This document shows, piece by piece, positions 26,569-35,377 of a DNA stretch of 64,000 bases. A program made the translations under genes and the position numbers. The DNA comes from Longimicrobiales bacterium. GTDB lineage: Bacteria; Gemmatimonadota; Gemmatimonadetes; Longimicrobiales; Gaopeijiaceae. The stretch covers positions 124,001-188,000 of the forward strand of contig OX638356.1 in NCBI GenBank assembly GCA_951813395.1, in the 5' to 3' direction. Positions within the stretch are counted from its first letter, which is position 1; every line of letters begins with the position of its first letter. A model generated the notes under the pieces. That model had not been told where the DNA came from and ran no database searches. It worked only from the letters and a program-made list of their open reading frames with translations.

Positions 26569-28107
26569 CTAATTCCCGACCCGCAGGAACTCCTCGCCGC
26601 TATCCGGGCCCGTCCGAAAGATGAGGCTTGACGCCGGTCCTCCGTCGGGCGGGAATTCGAAATCCAGGACGTTCCCGCCCGCGAGCTCTGCTCGCAGCAT
26701 GTCTTCGCTCGCGTCGAACACCTCGGCCCGGCCTCCCGCGACCCCCATTTGAACCTCGAGGCCGTTCGCCACCACTCGCCACTCCATCCGGCCGTATCGA
26801 GCGTTTTCGTATATGCCGGTATAGTGCTCGAGGGGACGTGAGAGAGGAGCGAGACGCGCTTTCCGCTCCGCCAGGTGGGCGGCCAGTCCGCGACGGGCCT
26901 CCTGCATGCGTCCGCCCAAACTATCGATGCGTGCGGCAAATGTGTCCTCGACACCCGCTTTCCCACGCAGGCGATCGTAGACGTATGTCGCCAGCAGGTC
27001 GGCCGCGAAAGGTGTAGGGCCATCCCCGTTCACGAGCACGACAACTCCGATGCCGTGCTCCGGCATGAACGACATGTGGGAGTGATACCCCGAGAACCCG
27101 CCGTGGCGATGCACGACCGTGTCGCCTTCGTACGTGCCCAGGTCCCATCCGTAACCCCAACCGAAGCGACGCAGCGACAGGTATTGGCGATCCTGCTCCA
27201 CGTGCTGCCGCTGCGTTGCCCGGAGCGCGCTCCAATGCGACAAGACGCCCCCGCCGCCTACCGCTTTGCCAGTCAGGTGAACGGCGACGAACCGTGCCAG
27301 ATCCCGCGCGGTGGCAAAGTGTCCTCCCGCCGCGTGCATGTTCGCGTCGGCCTTGCGTAACCGAATCCGCCCGAAGCCGTCGGGCTGGAAGCCATGCGGC
27401 TGCGCGAGGCGCTCCGGGGAGATCTGCGACACGTACCCGGTCGTCTGATCCATGCCAAACGGGTCGAGCACCTCCTGCCGCACGACTTCCTTCCAGCTCT
27501 CGGAACCCGTGCTTTCGAGAACCATGCCCAGCAGGTTGTAGCCGAGGTTCCCGTAGGCGAAGCGGCGCCCGGTCGACGAAGGGTCGTAATCCCGCAGGGC
27601 GTCGATCAGCTGTGCCCGAGTGAAATCACCGGTAAAGGCCGTTCGGAACACCACCGGTCCCAATCCCTGGCGGATGCCGTGCGTCATCGTCAGGAGGTCG
27701 TGGACCGTCACCGAATCTGCGTCAAGCGGTGGCTGGAAGCGGAGCTCGGGCATGTACGTCGTGATCGGTGCGTGGAGGTCGATGAGCCCCCGGTCAGCGA
27801 GTGTGACCACTGCCGTCGCGGTGAGCGCCTTGGTGCTCGAGGCGATGTAGAACGCCGTTTCCGTATCGACCCGCCTGCCGGCATCCATATCGGCGACGCC
27901 AAAGCCGCGCGTGTACAGAACCCAGTCATCCTGGACGATCGCGAGACCGATACCCGGGGCAGCGCCCATGTCGACGAGCTTGTCCGCGATCCTGTCAACA
28001 TCCGACCGCCAGTCGCCCCCGAGGACAGCCTGCGCGTGCGCAGACTGGCAGAACAGGAAGGAGATCGCCAGGATTGCCAAGTGCGCGCTGCGTGTTCTTA
28101 TAACCAT
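26569..28107 (-). CDS. Beta-lactamase-family serine hydrolase, secreted
   Basis: 512 residues with a signal peptide (FCQSAHAQ). The penicillin-binding fold motifs are SxxK in YIASSTKALTATAVV (about 90), YxN in FAYGNLGYNLLG, and HGG in HRHGGFSGYHSHMSF replacing KTG. The C-terminal lipocalin-like domain (from about 420) is usual for class C-like esterases/peptidases. Probably a D-amino-acid peptidase or esterase, not a resistance enzyme. Confidence 0.88.
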   Translation of the reverse strand: MVIRTRSAHLAILAISFLFCQSAHAQAVLGGDWRSDVDRIADKLVDMGAAPGIGLAIVQDDWVLYTRGFGVADMDAGRRVDTETAFYIASSTKALTATAVVTLADRGLIDLHAPITTYMPELRFQPPLDADSVTVHDLLTMTHGIRQGLGPVVFRTAFTGDFTRAQLIDALRDYDPSSTGRRFAYGNLGYNLLGMVLESTGSESWKEVVRQEVLDPFGMDQTTGYVSQISPERLAQPHGFQPDGFGRIRLRKADANMHAAGGHFATARDLARFVAVHLTGKAVGGGGVLSHWSALRATQRQHVEQDRQYLSLRRFGWGYGWDLGTYEGDTVVHRHGGFSGYHSHMSFMPEHGIGVVVLVNGDGPTPFAADLLATYVYDRLRGKAGVEDTFAARIDSLGGRMQEARRGLAAHLAERKARLAPLSRPLEHYTGIYENARYGRMEWRVVANGLEVQMGVAGGRAEVFDASEDMLRAELAGGNVLDFEFPPDGGPASSLIFRTGPDSGEEFLRVGN

Positions 28108-28356
28108 CCGAAACCCCTTGTGAAGCCGACTGACGGGGATTTTGTTGCTTGTACCCGTGATTGCTCTCCAGACGAGCGCGAGGACCTGTTGGTGTCACTC
28201 CATCGGGTGAGGCCCAGCAACCAGGCTTGGGTCGCGTCAACTGCCCTCCGCCAGATTCATTTCATACACGATCTCGCCGCCTCGACGTACCAACATCCCC
28301 TGAAAATCCTACTGCGCGCTTGGTGGGAGGTTCGCCCTCTCATTGACCGATGGGCG

Positions 28357-28398
28357 AAAAAAAAGCCCCGCCCGAGGCCTCTCGCGTGTCGGGCGGGG
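28357..28398 (-). terminator. Rho-independent terminator of propeller copy i
   Basis: On the minus strand a perfect 10-bp stem CCCCGCCCGA / TCGGGCGGGG with a 13-base loop is followed by C then eight T. It lies about 70 bases past the copy i stop. Confidence 0.9.
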
Positions 28399-28468
28399 AG
28401 CAAGTATGAGGCATGATGCTACACCAGGGGATGCCCGTCAATCTCGGTACCGGCCGCCGTGCTACCAG

Positions 28469-29728
28469 CTACCCTATCGGACGGAGTGTGCGGACGGCTA
28501 CCCGATGGACACCAAGCTCGTTCGCCGTTCGCACGAGCGCCCGATCTCCATCCGCATCCATCAAGACCTCGCGCACCGACATCTCCACGGAAAAAGCCTG
28601 CCGCTCGCCGTCCCATACCGTCCACCGCTGTTTCGCGTCGCCCGGCATCAAATGGGCTCTGATCCATATCCGTCCGTTTGCGTCGACTTTGACCGCATCA
28701 ATGGGCGGCAATGGACCGGGACGGGCATCGTACTGGGGTGTTGGAGGCTTCACAAAGGGGGGCGGAAGCTCGGGGCGTCCATCCCAATCCGCCCTTAGGG
28801 AGTCCCTGATATGGGCGATCTGTCGGTCCGAGGCCACTCGTCTCCGGGGGGGCATCGGGATCCGTGCGACGATGTCTCCGCGCCGACTGTAGACCACCAC
28901 GGAATCCTCCGCCGTGTCAGCGACGACTATGCGACCCCGCGAGACCGCGAGGTGGGTCGTGTGGCCAAAAATCACGGGAACCAGGCGGAGCGGATACATG
29001 GGCGGGTCGCGAACATGATCGTATTCCCTCGACGGGACCACAGCCACCAACCGGGACGTTCCGTTCGACGAGACCACCCGCACCTCCCTGGAGTGCCGAG
29101 CCGTTCCCTCCGGCATGCTGTCGAACGGAGGTCCGTTGGCGAATACGAAGCTGCTGTCGTCCAGTGCTCCAATGAACCCTTGCCTCCGGTCGACGCTCCG
29201 AAGCGCCATCGCCTGCCGAAGCTCGCCGGATTGCGTAAAGCTGGATGCCCTGCGCAACCGATCATCCCAGACGATGAGACCCTCTGGCACTCGCGACACC
29301 GATGGTAGTAAGGCGAGGATCTCGCCCGGTCCCTCGCCAGCGCGGGGCACCTTGCGGACCCGCTCGGCATCCAGGTCGACGAACATTACTCTGGCTCTGT
29401 CCACGAACACGGCACCATCGTCCACAAACACAGCGCGAGTGACACGCCCAAGTTCGGACAACTCGACATCGGCGGCTCTTTCCGAGTCGAAAAGGATCGG
29501 TCCGCCTATGCTTCTTGTCGGACTCGGGGCGTCGGAGGGCGCCCCATCTCGAATCCCGGACGTACCCAGGCTCTCCAGGGCATCGCGGCGTACTCCGATG
29601 CCGGACGGACCGAAGAGCAATACCGACAGCGTGGTCAGGATCGCAACGCTGACCACGATGCCAAGCCTGCGCCCTGTTGCTCCTCGGGCGTCAGCGTCCT
29701 GATGCCCACCGGGAATCTTGCGCGTCAC
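28469..29728 (-). CDS. 6-bladed beta-propeller protein (copy i), membrane-anchored
   Basis: 419 residues from a GTG at 29728 (GGAGG site). An uncleaved-looking TM helix near the N-terminus (GIVVSVAILTTLSVLLFGPS) replaces the lipobox. The family loop RAGEGPGEILAL is near residue 128. Long proline-rich stretch PELPPPFVKPPTPQYDARPG late in the chain. It follows the 35-codon peptide gene by 35 bases and ends at the strong terminator. Confidence 0.8.
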   Translation of the reverse strand: MTRKIPGGHQDADARGATGRRLGIVVSVAILTTLSVLLFGPSGIGVRRDALESLGTSGIRDGAPSDAPSPTRSIGGPILFDSERAADVELSELGRVTRAVFVDDGAVFVDRARVMFVDLDAERVRKVPRAGEGPGEILALLPSVSRVPEGLIVWDDRLRRASSFTQSGELRQAMALRSVDRRQGFIGALDDSSFVFANGPPFDSMPEGTARHSREVRVVSSNGTSRLVAVVPSREYDHVRDPPMYPLRLVPVIFGHTTHLAVSRGRIVVADTAEDSVVVYSRRGDIVARIPMPPRRRVASDRQIAHIRDSLRADWDGRPELPPPFVKPPTPQYDARPGPLPPIDAVKVDANGRIWIRAHLMPGDAKQRWTVWDGERQAFSVEMSVREVLMDADGDRALVRTANELGVHRVAVRTLRPIG

Positions 29729-29763
29729 CGTGCCTCCGCAGTTCGCACCGGTGCGAGGGGCTT

Positions 29764-29871
29764 TCAATCGTCGCAGTCGTACGGCCCGCACACCCGCTCG
29801 ACGTAGGTCGCGGCCGCGGAAATCGCCCCGGATCGTGTCGGGCCGGGGGTAAGGAATCGAACGGCGTTCAT
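29764..29871 (-). CDS. 35-residue peptide with C-terminal CGPYDCDD
   Basis: Starts at ATG 29871, four bases after the stop of propeller copy j, with an ideal GGAGGT eight bases upstream. The peptide begins MNAVRFLTPGPTRSG, has a small-residue segment AISAAATYVERV, and ends CGPYDCDD. No signal peptide. The layout, a leader plus a two-Cys tail between two propeller genes, suggests a small secreted or modified peptide. Family not recognised. Confidence 0.55.
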   Translation of the reverse strand: MNAVRFLTPGPTRSGAISAAATYVERVCGPYDCDD

Positions 29872-29875
29872 TGGC

Positions 29876-30889
29876 CTACCTCCGGGAACGGGGCGACCCC
29901 CAGGTCCGCCTTGACCATGCCAGGTACTCGGCGTCACTCTCGGGTTCGGGTGTCCACCGCGGGTCGGCGACGATCGAGTACGTCCACAACAGACCGTCCT
30001 CGGCTTCCCAGAGATGACGGAGAATGTTGGGGGGCGGCGCTTCCTGAAACCACGCCCTAACGTCGTCCGGGGAACCAGGGTCGCCGGGCGGGAACCAGTC
30101 GACATCCCGGACGATGGTCAGGTCAGGCCTCCCGGCCATCGTCCAACGTTGAATTTCGTAGGTCCAGTATCTGGCCGCCCAGTAATCGCCGGTCCGTGAT
30201 GGGCCGACCGTTCGCCTGTCCATGTCAGCCATACGCTGCCGAACCATCCTCCGCGACGGAAGCTGGCGCGCGGCCAATTCCTGTCCACTGCCGCTATACC
30301 TTCGAAGCAAGGGGTTGTCACCGCCGCGGATTCCGTGTGCAAGGGTGTGGAAGATGAAACCTCCGTCGGCGAGACGCGCAAAGCCGAAGACGCGCGGCGG
30401 TAGCGTGAACGACGCCACGTAGTTCCCGCTCGGGCCGAGGGTCGTGAGCCGGTCCTGCGATCGGTCGACCACGAACAGGGTATCGGCAGGCCCGACGATC
30501 ACACTGAGGTTCTGTCCGAGTTCGCCTGGACCCTCGCCGCGACGACCCCGCCTGCCCACCAGGGTCCCCAGATGGTCGTAGACGAAGATCTCGCCGCCGC
30601 CCGCGATACCGCTCGACACGTATTCGCCGGTGGAAAGCCGACCGACGATGCAGGCAGTGTGCGCGTTGCCGGACGCGATCGAGGCGGGATCCTCCAGACT
30701 GCCGAGCGTGACCAACTCCTCGAGGACGATTCTACATTCTGCACAGGATGGATCGCCCGAAATGAAGATGCGGCCGTCATCGGCCTCCCGGTCGTCGTAC
30801 GAGCACCCGGTACCGAAGGGGATCGCCACAAGCAAGACTGCTCGAGCGAGGACACGGGAACCTGAAACGCTCCGACCACCGCGAGCCGG
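29876..30889 (-). pseudogene. 6-bladed beta-propeller lipoprotein (copy j), 5' end displaced by IS3
   Basis: The reading frame is open up to the IS3 end at 30890. Beyond the first in-frame start left (TTG 30835, no good ribosome site) the frame still reads RVLARAVLLVAIPFGTGC, a complete lipoprotein signal. The true ATG is at 32321 on the other side of the IS. The family loop RRGEGPGELGQN and three blades are intact to the stop at 29876. Two Cys pairs occur early in the mature chain (CAEC). Expression now depends on a start within the remnant or on an outward promoter. Confidence 0.82.
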
Positions 30890-31060
30890 TGGACCTGCCC
30901 CGCTTTCACGGACGGTTGGTTTTTGGGGGTTGATGGTGTGTGAAGTAGTTTCTTCGCCCCCTCCTGCAGCGGTGGAGAGGGGCGACGAGCGAGCCCGGAG
31001 AAGCGAGCGGGCCAGAGAAGCCCAGAGAGCTTCGGGTCGCTCCGGCGCTGCTGGTTCGCT

Positions 31061-31912
31061 TCAGGCCGCATGGTTGAGTTTCTCGAAGTTCGCCGGCGAC
31101 GTGTAGCCGAGCGCCGAGTGGAGCCGTCGGGTGTTGTAGAAGCCTTCGATGAAGCAGAAGACTTCCCGCCGCGCCTCGGCCATCGTGCGAAAGCGCCGCC
31201 GGTCGAGGAGTTCGCACTCGAGCGTCGCGAAGAAGCTCTCGCACATCGCATTGTCGTACGCGTCGCCGACCGAGCCCATCGACTGCACGACGCCCGCCGC
31301 GCGGCACCGCCTCCCGAAGGCCAGCGACGTGTACTGCGAGCCCTGGTCGGAATGATGGATCACCGGACCCTCCGGCTGACGGCAGGCGATCGCCATCGAC
31401 AGCGCGTCGCCAACCAGATCGGCCGGCATCCGGGGCGCCATCGCCCAGCCGACGATCCGGCGGCTCCACGCGTCGAGCACGACCGCGAGGTAGAGCCAGC
31501 CCGCCCAAGTGGGCACGTAGGTGATGTCGGCCACCCACAACTGGTCGGGCCCTTCGGCCGAGAAGTCCCGGTTCACAAGGTCCGGCGCGGGCTTGGCCTT
31601 GGCGTCCCTGAGCGTCGTGCCCCTCCTGAAGCGCCTGCGCGTCACACCCTCGATACCCAGTTCCCTCATCAGCCGCGCCACCCGCTTGCGGCCCACCCGC
31701 TCGCGCTCGGCCAAGAGCGCCGCGTGGATCCGCGGGGAGCCGTAGACCCCGCCGCTCTCAACCCAGATCGTCAGGATCCTGCCCTTGAGCTCCGCGTCAC
31801 GCCCAGCCCGCGCCGACGGCGGACGGCGCAGCCAGTCATTGTACCCGCTGGTGGAGAGACCCAGCACCCGGCACATGGCTGCCAACGGGAACGCGGCCAG
31901 GTTCGCCTTCAT
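31061..31912 (-). CDS. IS3-family transposase orfB (DDE)
   Basis: 283 residues. HTH_21-like N-terminus, then the rve integrase core with catalytic residues in WVADITYVPTWAGWL (D), VIHHSDQGSQYTS (D) and NAMCESFFATLECEL (E). Start overlaps the orfA stop by four bases, so expression may be by coupling or by frameshifting to an OrfAB fusion. Appears intact. Confidence 0.93.
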   Translation of the reverse strand: MKANLAAFPLAAMCRVLGLSTSGYNDWLRRPPSARAGRDAELKGRILTIWVESGGVYGSPRIHAALLAERERVGRKRVARLMRELGIEGVTRRRFRRGTTLRDAKAKPAPDLVNRDFSAEGPDQLWVADITYVPTWAGWLYLAVVLDAWSRRIVGWAMAPRMPADLVGDALSMAIACRQPEGPVIHHSDQGSQYTSLAFGRRCRAAGVVQSMGSVGDAYDNAMCESFFATLECELLDRRRFRTMAEARREVFCFIEGFYNTRRLHSALGYTSPANFEKLNHAA

Positions 31913-32226
31913 GAACGCATACCCCCGCTGGGGATCGATCCGCTCTCCTTCGCGAACCAGGCCGCGGCTCGCTTTAGGATGTCCCGCTCCATCCGCAGCC
32001 GCTTGTTCTCCCGCTTCAGGCGCCGCATCTCCTTGCGCGCCTCGGTCGTCAGTCCGTCGCTCCGGCGGCCCTCGTCCAGGTCCGCCTGCTTCACCCAGTT
32101 GCGGATCGTCTGCTCAGACGGCTCAAACTCCCGGGCCAGCGATCCCGCACTACGCCCGGCCCTCGCCAGCTCGACGATCCGCTCCTTGTACTCGGGCGAA
32201 TACCGCCCTCGTCTCCTTCCCGCCAT
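31909..32226 (-). CDS. IS3-family orfA (HTH)
   Basis: 105 residues. Begins MAGRRRGRYSPEYKERIVEL, with HTH GSLAREFEPSEQTIRNWVKQ and a leucine-zipper-like tail RRLKRENKRLRMERDILKRA, the usual oligomerisation segment. It ends inside orfB. Confidence 0.92.
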   Translation of the reverse strand: MAGRRRGRYSPEYKERIVELARAGRSAGSLAREFEPSEQTIRNWVKQADLDEGRRSDGLTTEARKEMRRLKRENKRLRMERDILKRAAAWFAKESGSIPSGGMRS

Positions 32227-32284
32227 GGCTCACCTCCTCGGTTGGCCCAAAGGAAAAGGTGTCCGTCAGAGCGGGGCAACTCCA

Positions 32285-32321
32285 CCGGTACAGGGTCGTC
32301 TACGGCTTCCTGGAGCTTCAT
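32285..32321 (-). pseudogene. Displaced start of propeller copy j
   Basis: Reads ATG then KLQEAVDDPVP. If the IS3 element and one CCGG copy are removed, codon 12 (CCG) and the following G join to CT at 30885-30884. The frame then runs ARGGRSVSGSRVLARAVLL into the lipobox of copy j without a break. Confidence 0.82.
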
Positions 32322-32600
32322 TGGACTTCGCGTTCGTGGCTGACCATCCTCCAAGATAGGCGCCTCGGGTCTTCGCGGAATCCGCTGGATCATCGCCCAC
32401 CAGATCAACCGCAGAGCCACGGGATCTACGCGGTATCGGCGTAAGCGTCGGATCTGGGCGACCAACCCTTTGCAGCGGAACTACTTGAGGTCGCAAGGGC
32501 CCGTCAGGTTTCAGCCCATTCCGGGTTGCCGCCAAGCCTCGCGCTCCGCATACTTCGGTCCGGTGGCGAACCTCGATCCCCCTCTAACCTGTGAGCCCTC

Positions 32601-32999
32601 GTGAACAAGAGCTTCCTCCTGGCCACCGTCGCCGGTGGCGCCACGCTGGGCGTATTGAGCGCGGTCATCTACGGCGTGTTGCTGGCGGACTTCTTTGCCG
32701 CCACGATCAGCGCCGAGCCCATAATGTGGGCGGTGACGCTGGGCCAACTTCTGTCAGCGGCATTCCTCACCATCATTCTGGGCTGGAAGGGGGTGGGCAG
32801 CGCGAAAGATGGCTTTCAGGCGGGAGCCATCATCGGGATCGTGATGGGTCTGGCCAACGGCCTGATGACGTATGGCAGGAGGGACAACGTGGAAACCATC
32901 ACCACCCTAATTGGCGAGGCGGTGGTCACGCTGTTCGTTTACGGGATCGGGTGCGCGGTCATCGCCATCGTCCTCAACCGAGGACGCGCCGCAGCCTGA
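32601..32999 (+). CDS. Small four-TM membrane protein
   Basis: 132 residues from a GTG at 32601. Four hydrophobic helices (about 5-27, 43-62, 74-92, 106-126) with short loops. Glycine-rich helix GFQAGAIIGIVMGLANGLMT. Resembles small DUF1761-type membrane proteins in layout, but I cannot name the family. No operon partner. Confidence 0.65.
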   Translation: MNKSFLLATVAGGATLGVLSAVIYGVLLADFFAATISAEPIMWAVTLGQLLSAAFLTIILGWKGVGSAKDGFQAGAIIGIVMGLANGLMTYGRRDNVETITTLIGEAVVTLFVYGIGCAVIAIVLNRGRAAA

Positions 33000-33344
33000 C
33001 CGATTCCGATCATGTCCGGTCGTTGACCTGCGGGCCAAGTTTGAAGGACCGCGGGAGCGAATCAACCGGTCGCTGGCGATACCACTGCTCGCGCTGCTGC
33101 CCATCATGTACCCCTTCCGGGCCAAGGCGTCCAACGATTCCGAGCCAAGGCTTCCGGGTGATCGGCATGGAATGGAATCACTGATCGCCATGGGCCGGAA
33201 TCAGCAGCCGCGATCTGGGCGCATCCAGGTGGACGATTTTTCGTCGGAATGGGTGGACGGCATCCGTCGGAATCAGCACCGCTGGAAGGGGGGTTGCGCC
33301 GTCTTTTTCGGGGTGGCTCTTCACACTGTGCCGTGATTCCGGCG
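33000..33344. other. Intergenic region with an orphan IS21-type end
   Basis: 345 bases. It contains the 33153-33204 segment listed next and imperfect repeats of a GGAATCAG(C) motif (33198, 33272). No coding frame supported. Confidence 0.5.
33153..33204 (+). repeat. Orphan IS21-like terminal sequence
   Basis: Matches the reverse complement of the left end of the IS21-type element (48808-48858) at about 46 of 51 bases, including two copies of the GATCGGCATGG-type unit. No transposase gene is nearby, so this is a solo end left after excision or deletion. Confidence 0.65.
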
Positions 33345-33863
33345 CTAGCAGGGGGGCGACTCAAGAAGCCGTTCTAAAAGGGCCCTGAGTTGGTCTTCAG
33401 CTCCGCCAATCTCATTTTCTTCAATGATCTCGACGAGCCGACCCTGATCCGCTACGTAGACGGCACTCGTTGGCGCACCGTGTCCGAACTCTTCGAAAAA
33501 GACCTGTCGGTTCCACAGAGCCACTCGTGCACTCACCCGCTCCGCACGAAGAAAGTTGCGCACCAACCGATCGTCGTTTTCGTTTACCCTGTCGTCAAGC
33601 GCGACCACCACGACGTCCACCCTGTCGCCGAGCCGGTGTTGCAATCTTCGTACAACTCGCGCCGACGGGCCCAAGGTGCAGCCAAGACACTTCTCGGCAT
33701 CAAAAACCCACACGAGCGACGGGTGGGACAGCGACAGTTCACCCAACGGTAGAGGATCGCCAACGCTCAGCGTTGGGTTCCGATCCACACACCCTGTTGC
33801 AGTCAAAAGGCCCAGTCCCACGACCACGGCGCTCAATCCGCCTGACCGCGCGTGTCGACTCAT
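33345..33863 (-). CDS. Thioredoxin-like lipoprotein with CxxC
   Basis: 172 residues. Signal peptide with lipobox TATGCVDR. Redoxin strand LVWVFDAEKCLGCTLGPSAR carries the CxxC active site. The cis-Pro strand is HGAPTSAVYVADQGRLVE. Probably a periplasm-facing thiol oxidoreductase or reductase. The ATG at 33863 overlaps the stop of propeller copy k by four bases, so they are coupled: a redox partner for the propeller or for the Cys-rich peptide upstream. Confidence 0.8.
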   Translation of the reverse strand: MSRHARSGGLSAVVVGLGLLTATGCVDRNPTLSVGDPLPLGELSLSHPSLVWVFDAEKCLGCTLGPSARVVRRLQHRLGDRVDVVVVALDDRVNENDDRLVRNFLRAERVSARVALWNRQVFFEEFGHGAPTSAVYVADQGRLVEIIEENEIGGAEDQLRALLERLLESPPC

Positions 33864-34951
33864 GACGCAATTCTCCGCCGGGCCACGATCAGGCGATTGG
33901 GCAAGACAGAAGCCGGGTCATCGAAGTAGTAGAGGTCCTCGCGATCGACCAGCAGCAATCTCGGACTCCTGGCAAGCTGCAGGCTGGCCTGGCCGAACCG
34001 GTCCATGATCAGAAGGTCGGTCTCGAAGCCGCGGCCGTCGCTTCGGGCGGCCTGAACCGCGACCTCTCCGTTGGCTAGCAGGAATACATCAGCGACCTGG
34101 GTTATCGCACCGATGGCATCGATGGCATCAGGGTCCACCATCGCCATGCCCTCGATCGAAGGAACGGGCCCAGTCGGATGGGGTAGCGGCATCGCCACCT
34201 CCGCGAGACGCTCCCCGCCGCGGCTGAACTTGTAGAGCGTATCAGACAGCGCCCACACAGCCCAGATGGTGTCCCCTTCAACGACGGCGCTCACGGACGG
34301 AAACGAACTACCGGCCGCGCGGGACGCTTCTGGAAGGCCCATTGGAAGAAACCTCCGTTCAACCCGCCCGGCCGTCGTGTCCCATATGTGAAGGAAACGA
34401 GGTTGGCCGATATCGCCTCCCCCTGGACCAAGGAGCAGGAACCGGCCAGCCCCAAGATCCTTCGCGCCCAGGAAAGGTGTCACCGGTACGTTTCCCGCCA
34501 AGCCCGCGAAGCTTCCCTCAGGCGAGAAAAAGCTCATCCGCGAAAGCGTCGGGTCCGTCACAACGATGCGCCCATCCATGGCTCGTGAGGCCGACACGGG
34601 CGTCAGAAACTCACCTGGTCCCTCACCCCGGCGCCCGATCACCGTCCGGAGCGAACCGTCTTCACTGTAGAGGCGGACCTGGGCTTCAGGCTGATCGACC
34701 ACGATCAGCTCACCAGTCCGACCGGCGCTAATTACCGGAACTACGGTGATCACTTCCTCATTCTCTTCCAGCGTGAGCGCGCGCACCGGCTCGAACGCAG
34801 CAAAGAACGCAGCGGTGTCCACCGAAAGCTCTTCTGGGACTTGGCGCGGAGCGGCGCTTCCCCCGTCCTGCTCCTGCCTCGCCTCCACGCCACAGGCGCC
34901 GAGTAGAGGCAGGAGCAGGAACAGTTGGCCGAAGCCCGGGGCGAGCTTCAT
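33860..34951 (-). CDS. 6-bladed beta-propeller lipoprotein (copy k)
   Basis: 363 residues from ATG 34951. Leader GFGQLFLLLPLLGACGVEA with lipobox. The family loop RRGEGPGEFLTP is near residue 106 after QPEAQVRLYSEDGSLRTVIG. The start overlaps the Cys-rich peptide stop and the end overlaps the thioredoxin-like start, both by ATGA, giving a tight three-gene operon. Confidence 0.86.
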   Translation of the reverse strand: MKLAPGFGQLFLLLPLLGACGVEARQEQDGGSAAPRQVPEELSVDTAAFFAAFEPVRALTLEENEEVITVVPVISAGRTGELIVVDQPEAQVRLYSEDGSLRTVIGRRGEGPGEFLTPVSASRAMDGRIVVTDPTLSRMSFFSPEGSFAGLAGNVPVTPFLGAKDLGAGRFLLLGPGGGDIGQPRFLHIWDTTAGRVERRFLPMGLPEASRAAGSSFPSVSAVVEGDTIWAVWALSDTLYKFSRGGERLAEVAMPLPHPTGPVPSIEGMAMVDPDAIDAIGAITQVADVFLLANGEVAVQAARSDGRGFETDLLIMDRFGQASLQLARSPRLLLVDREDLYYFDDPASVLPNRLIVARRRIAS

Positions 34952-35193
34952 GCGTCGCCGCCGACCCAGAAACAGCACCAACCCGGGGTGCACGCGTTTT
35001 CGCACAACAAACCCCAAGGCATGAAATAAGCCTTCCAGGGATTCGAACCGGCCGCGGGCGAAACCGCAGTGACAGTCGTTTCGGTCGGCGGGAGTGTCGT
35101 CGCCGCGCTGGCGGGCACGGAGGCAGTCACGAACAGCAGCGCCAGGAAGAGGGGAAAGCGATACAGCCAGGTCCTTCTAATGGTCGAGTCCAT
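34948..35193 (-). CDS. Secreted Cys-rich small peptide (81 aa)
   Basis: ATG at 35193 with AAAGGAC upstream. Signal peptide of about 30 residues (FLALLFVTASVPASAA), a Thr/Pro linker (TTLPPTETTVTAVSP), and a C-terminal aromatic/Cys segment WGLLCENACTPGWCCFWVGG with four Cys. Coupled to propeller copy k by a 4-base overlap. Size, position and Cys tail recall the NVEALA-type peptides that accompany 6-bladed propeller genes in Bacteroidota, but the NVEALA motif is absent. Function unknown. Confidence 0.68.
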   Translation of the reverse strand: MDSTIRRTWLYRFPLFLALLFVTASVPASAATTLPPTETTVTAVSPAAGSNPWKAYFMPWGLLCENACTPGWCCFWVGGDA

Positions 35194-35377
35194 TGGTCGT
35201 CCTTTCGGCAAGGGGTGGGACTCTGAGGTTCCGCGACCCTCGTGGCCGCGGGCTTGAAGCTTGTAAAGGAATGGTGGATCTTCATCGGAATGTGACACTC
35301 TCGCCACTCCATATACTTGACAGATGTCGCAGCCGAAACGTGCAATCCCGATGGGAACGAACCCAATGCGCCGCAGA

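Larger units (their letters stand above)
30890..32284 (-). mobile_element. IS3-family insertion sequence, complete
   Basis: 1395 bp. Terminal inverted repeats start TGGACCTGCCCCGCT on the left and TGGAGTTGCCCCGCT on the right (about 20 of 24 matching). It is flanked by a 4-bp duplication CCGG (30886-30889 and 32285-32288). It contains overlapping orfA and orfB. Inserted inside the 5' end of propeller copy j. Confidence 0.9.
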
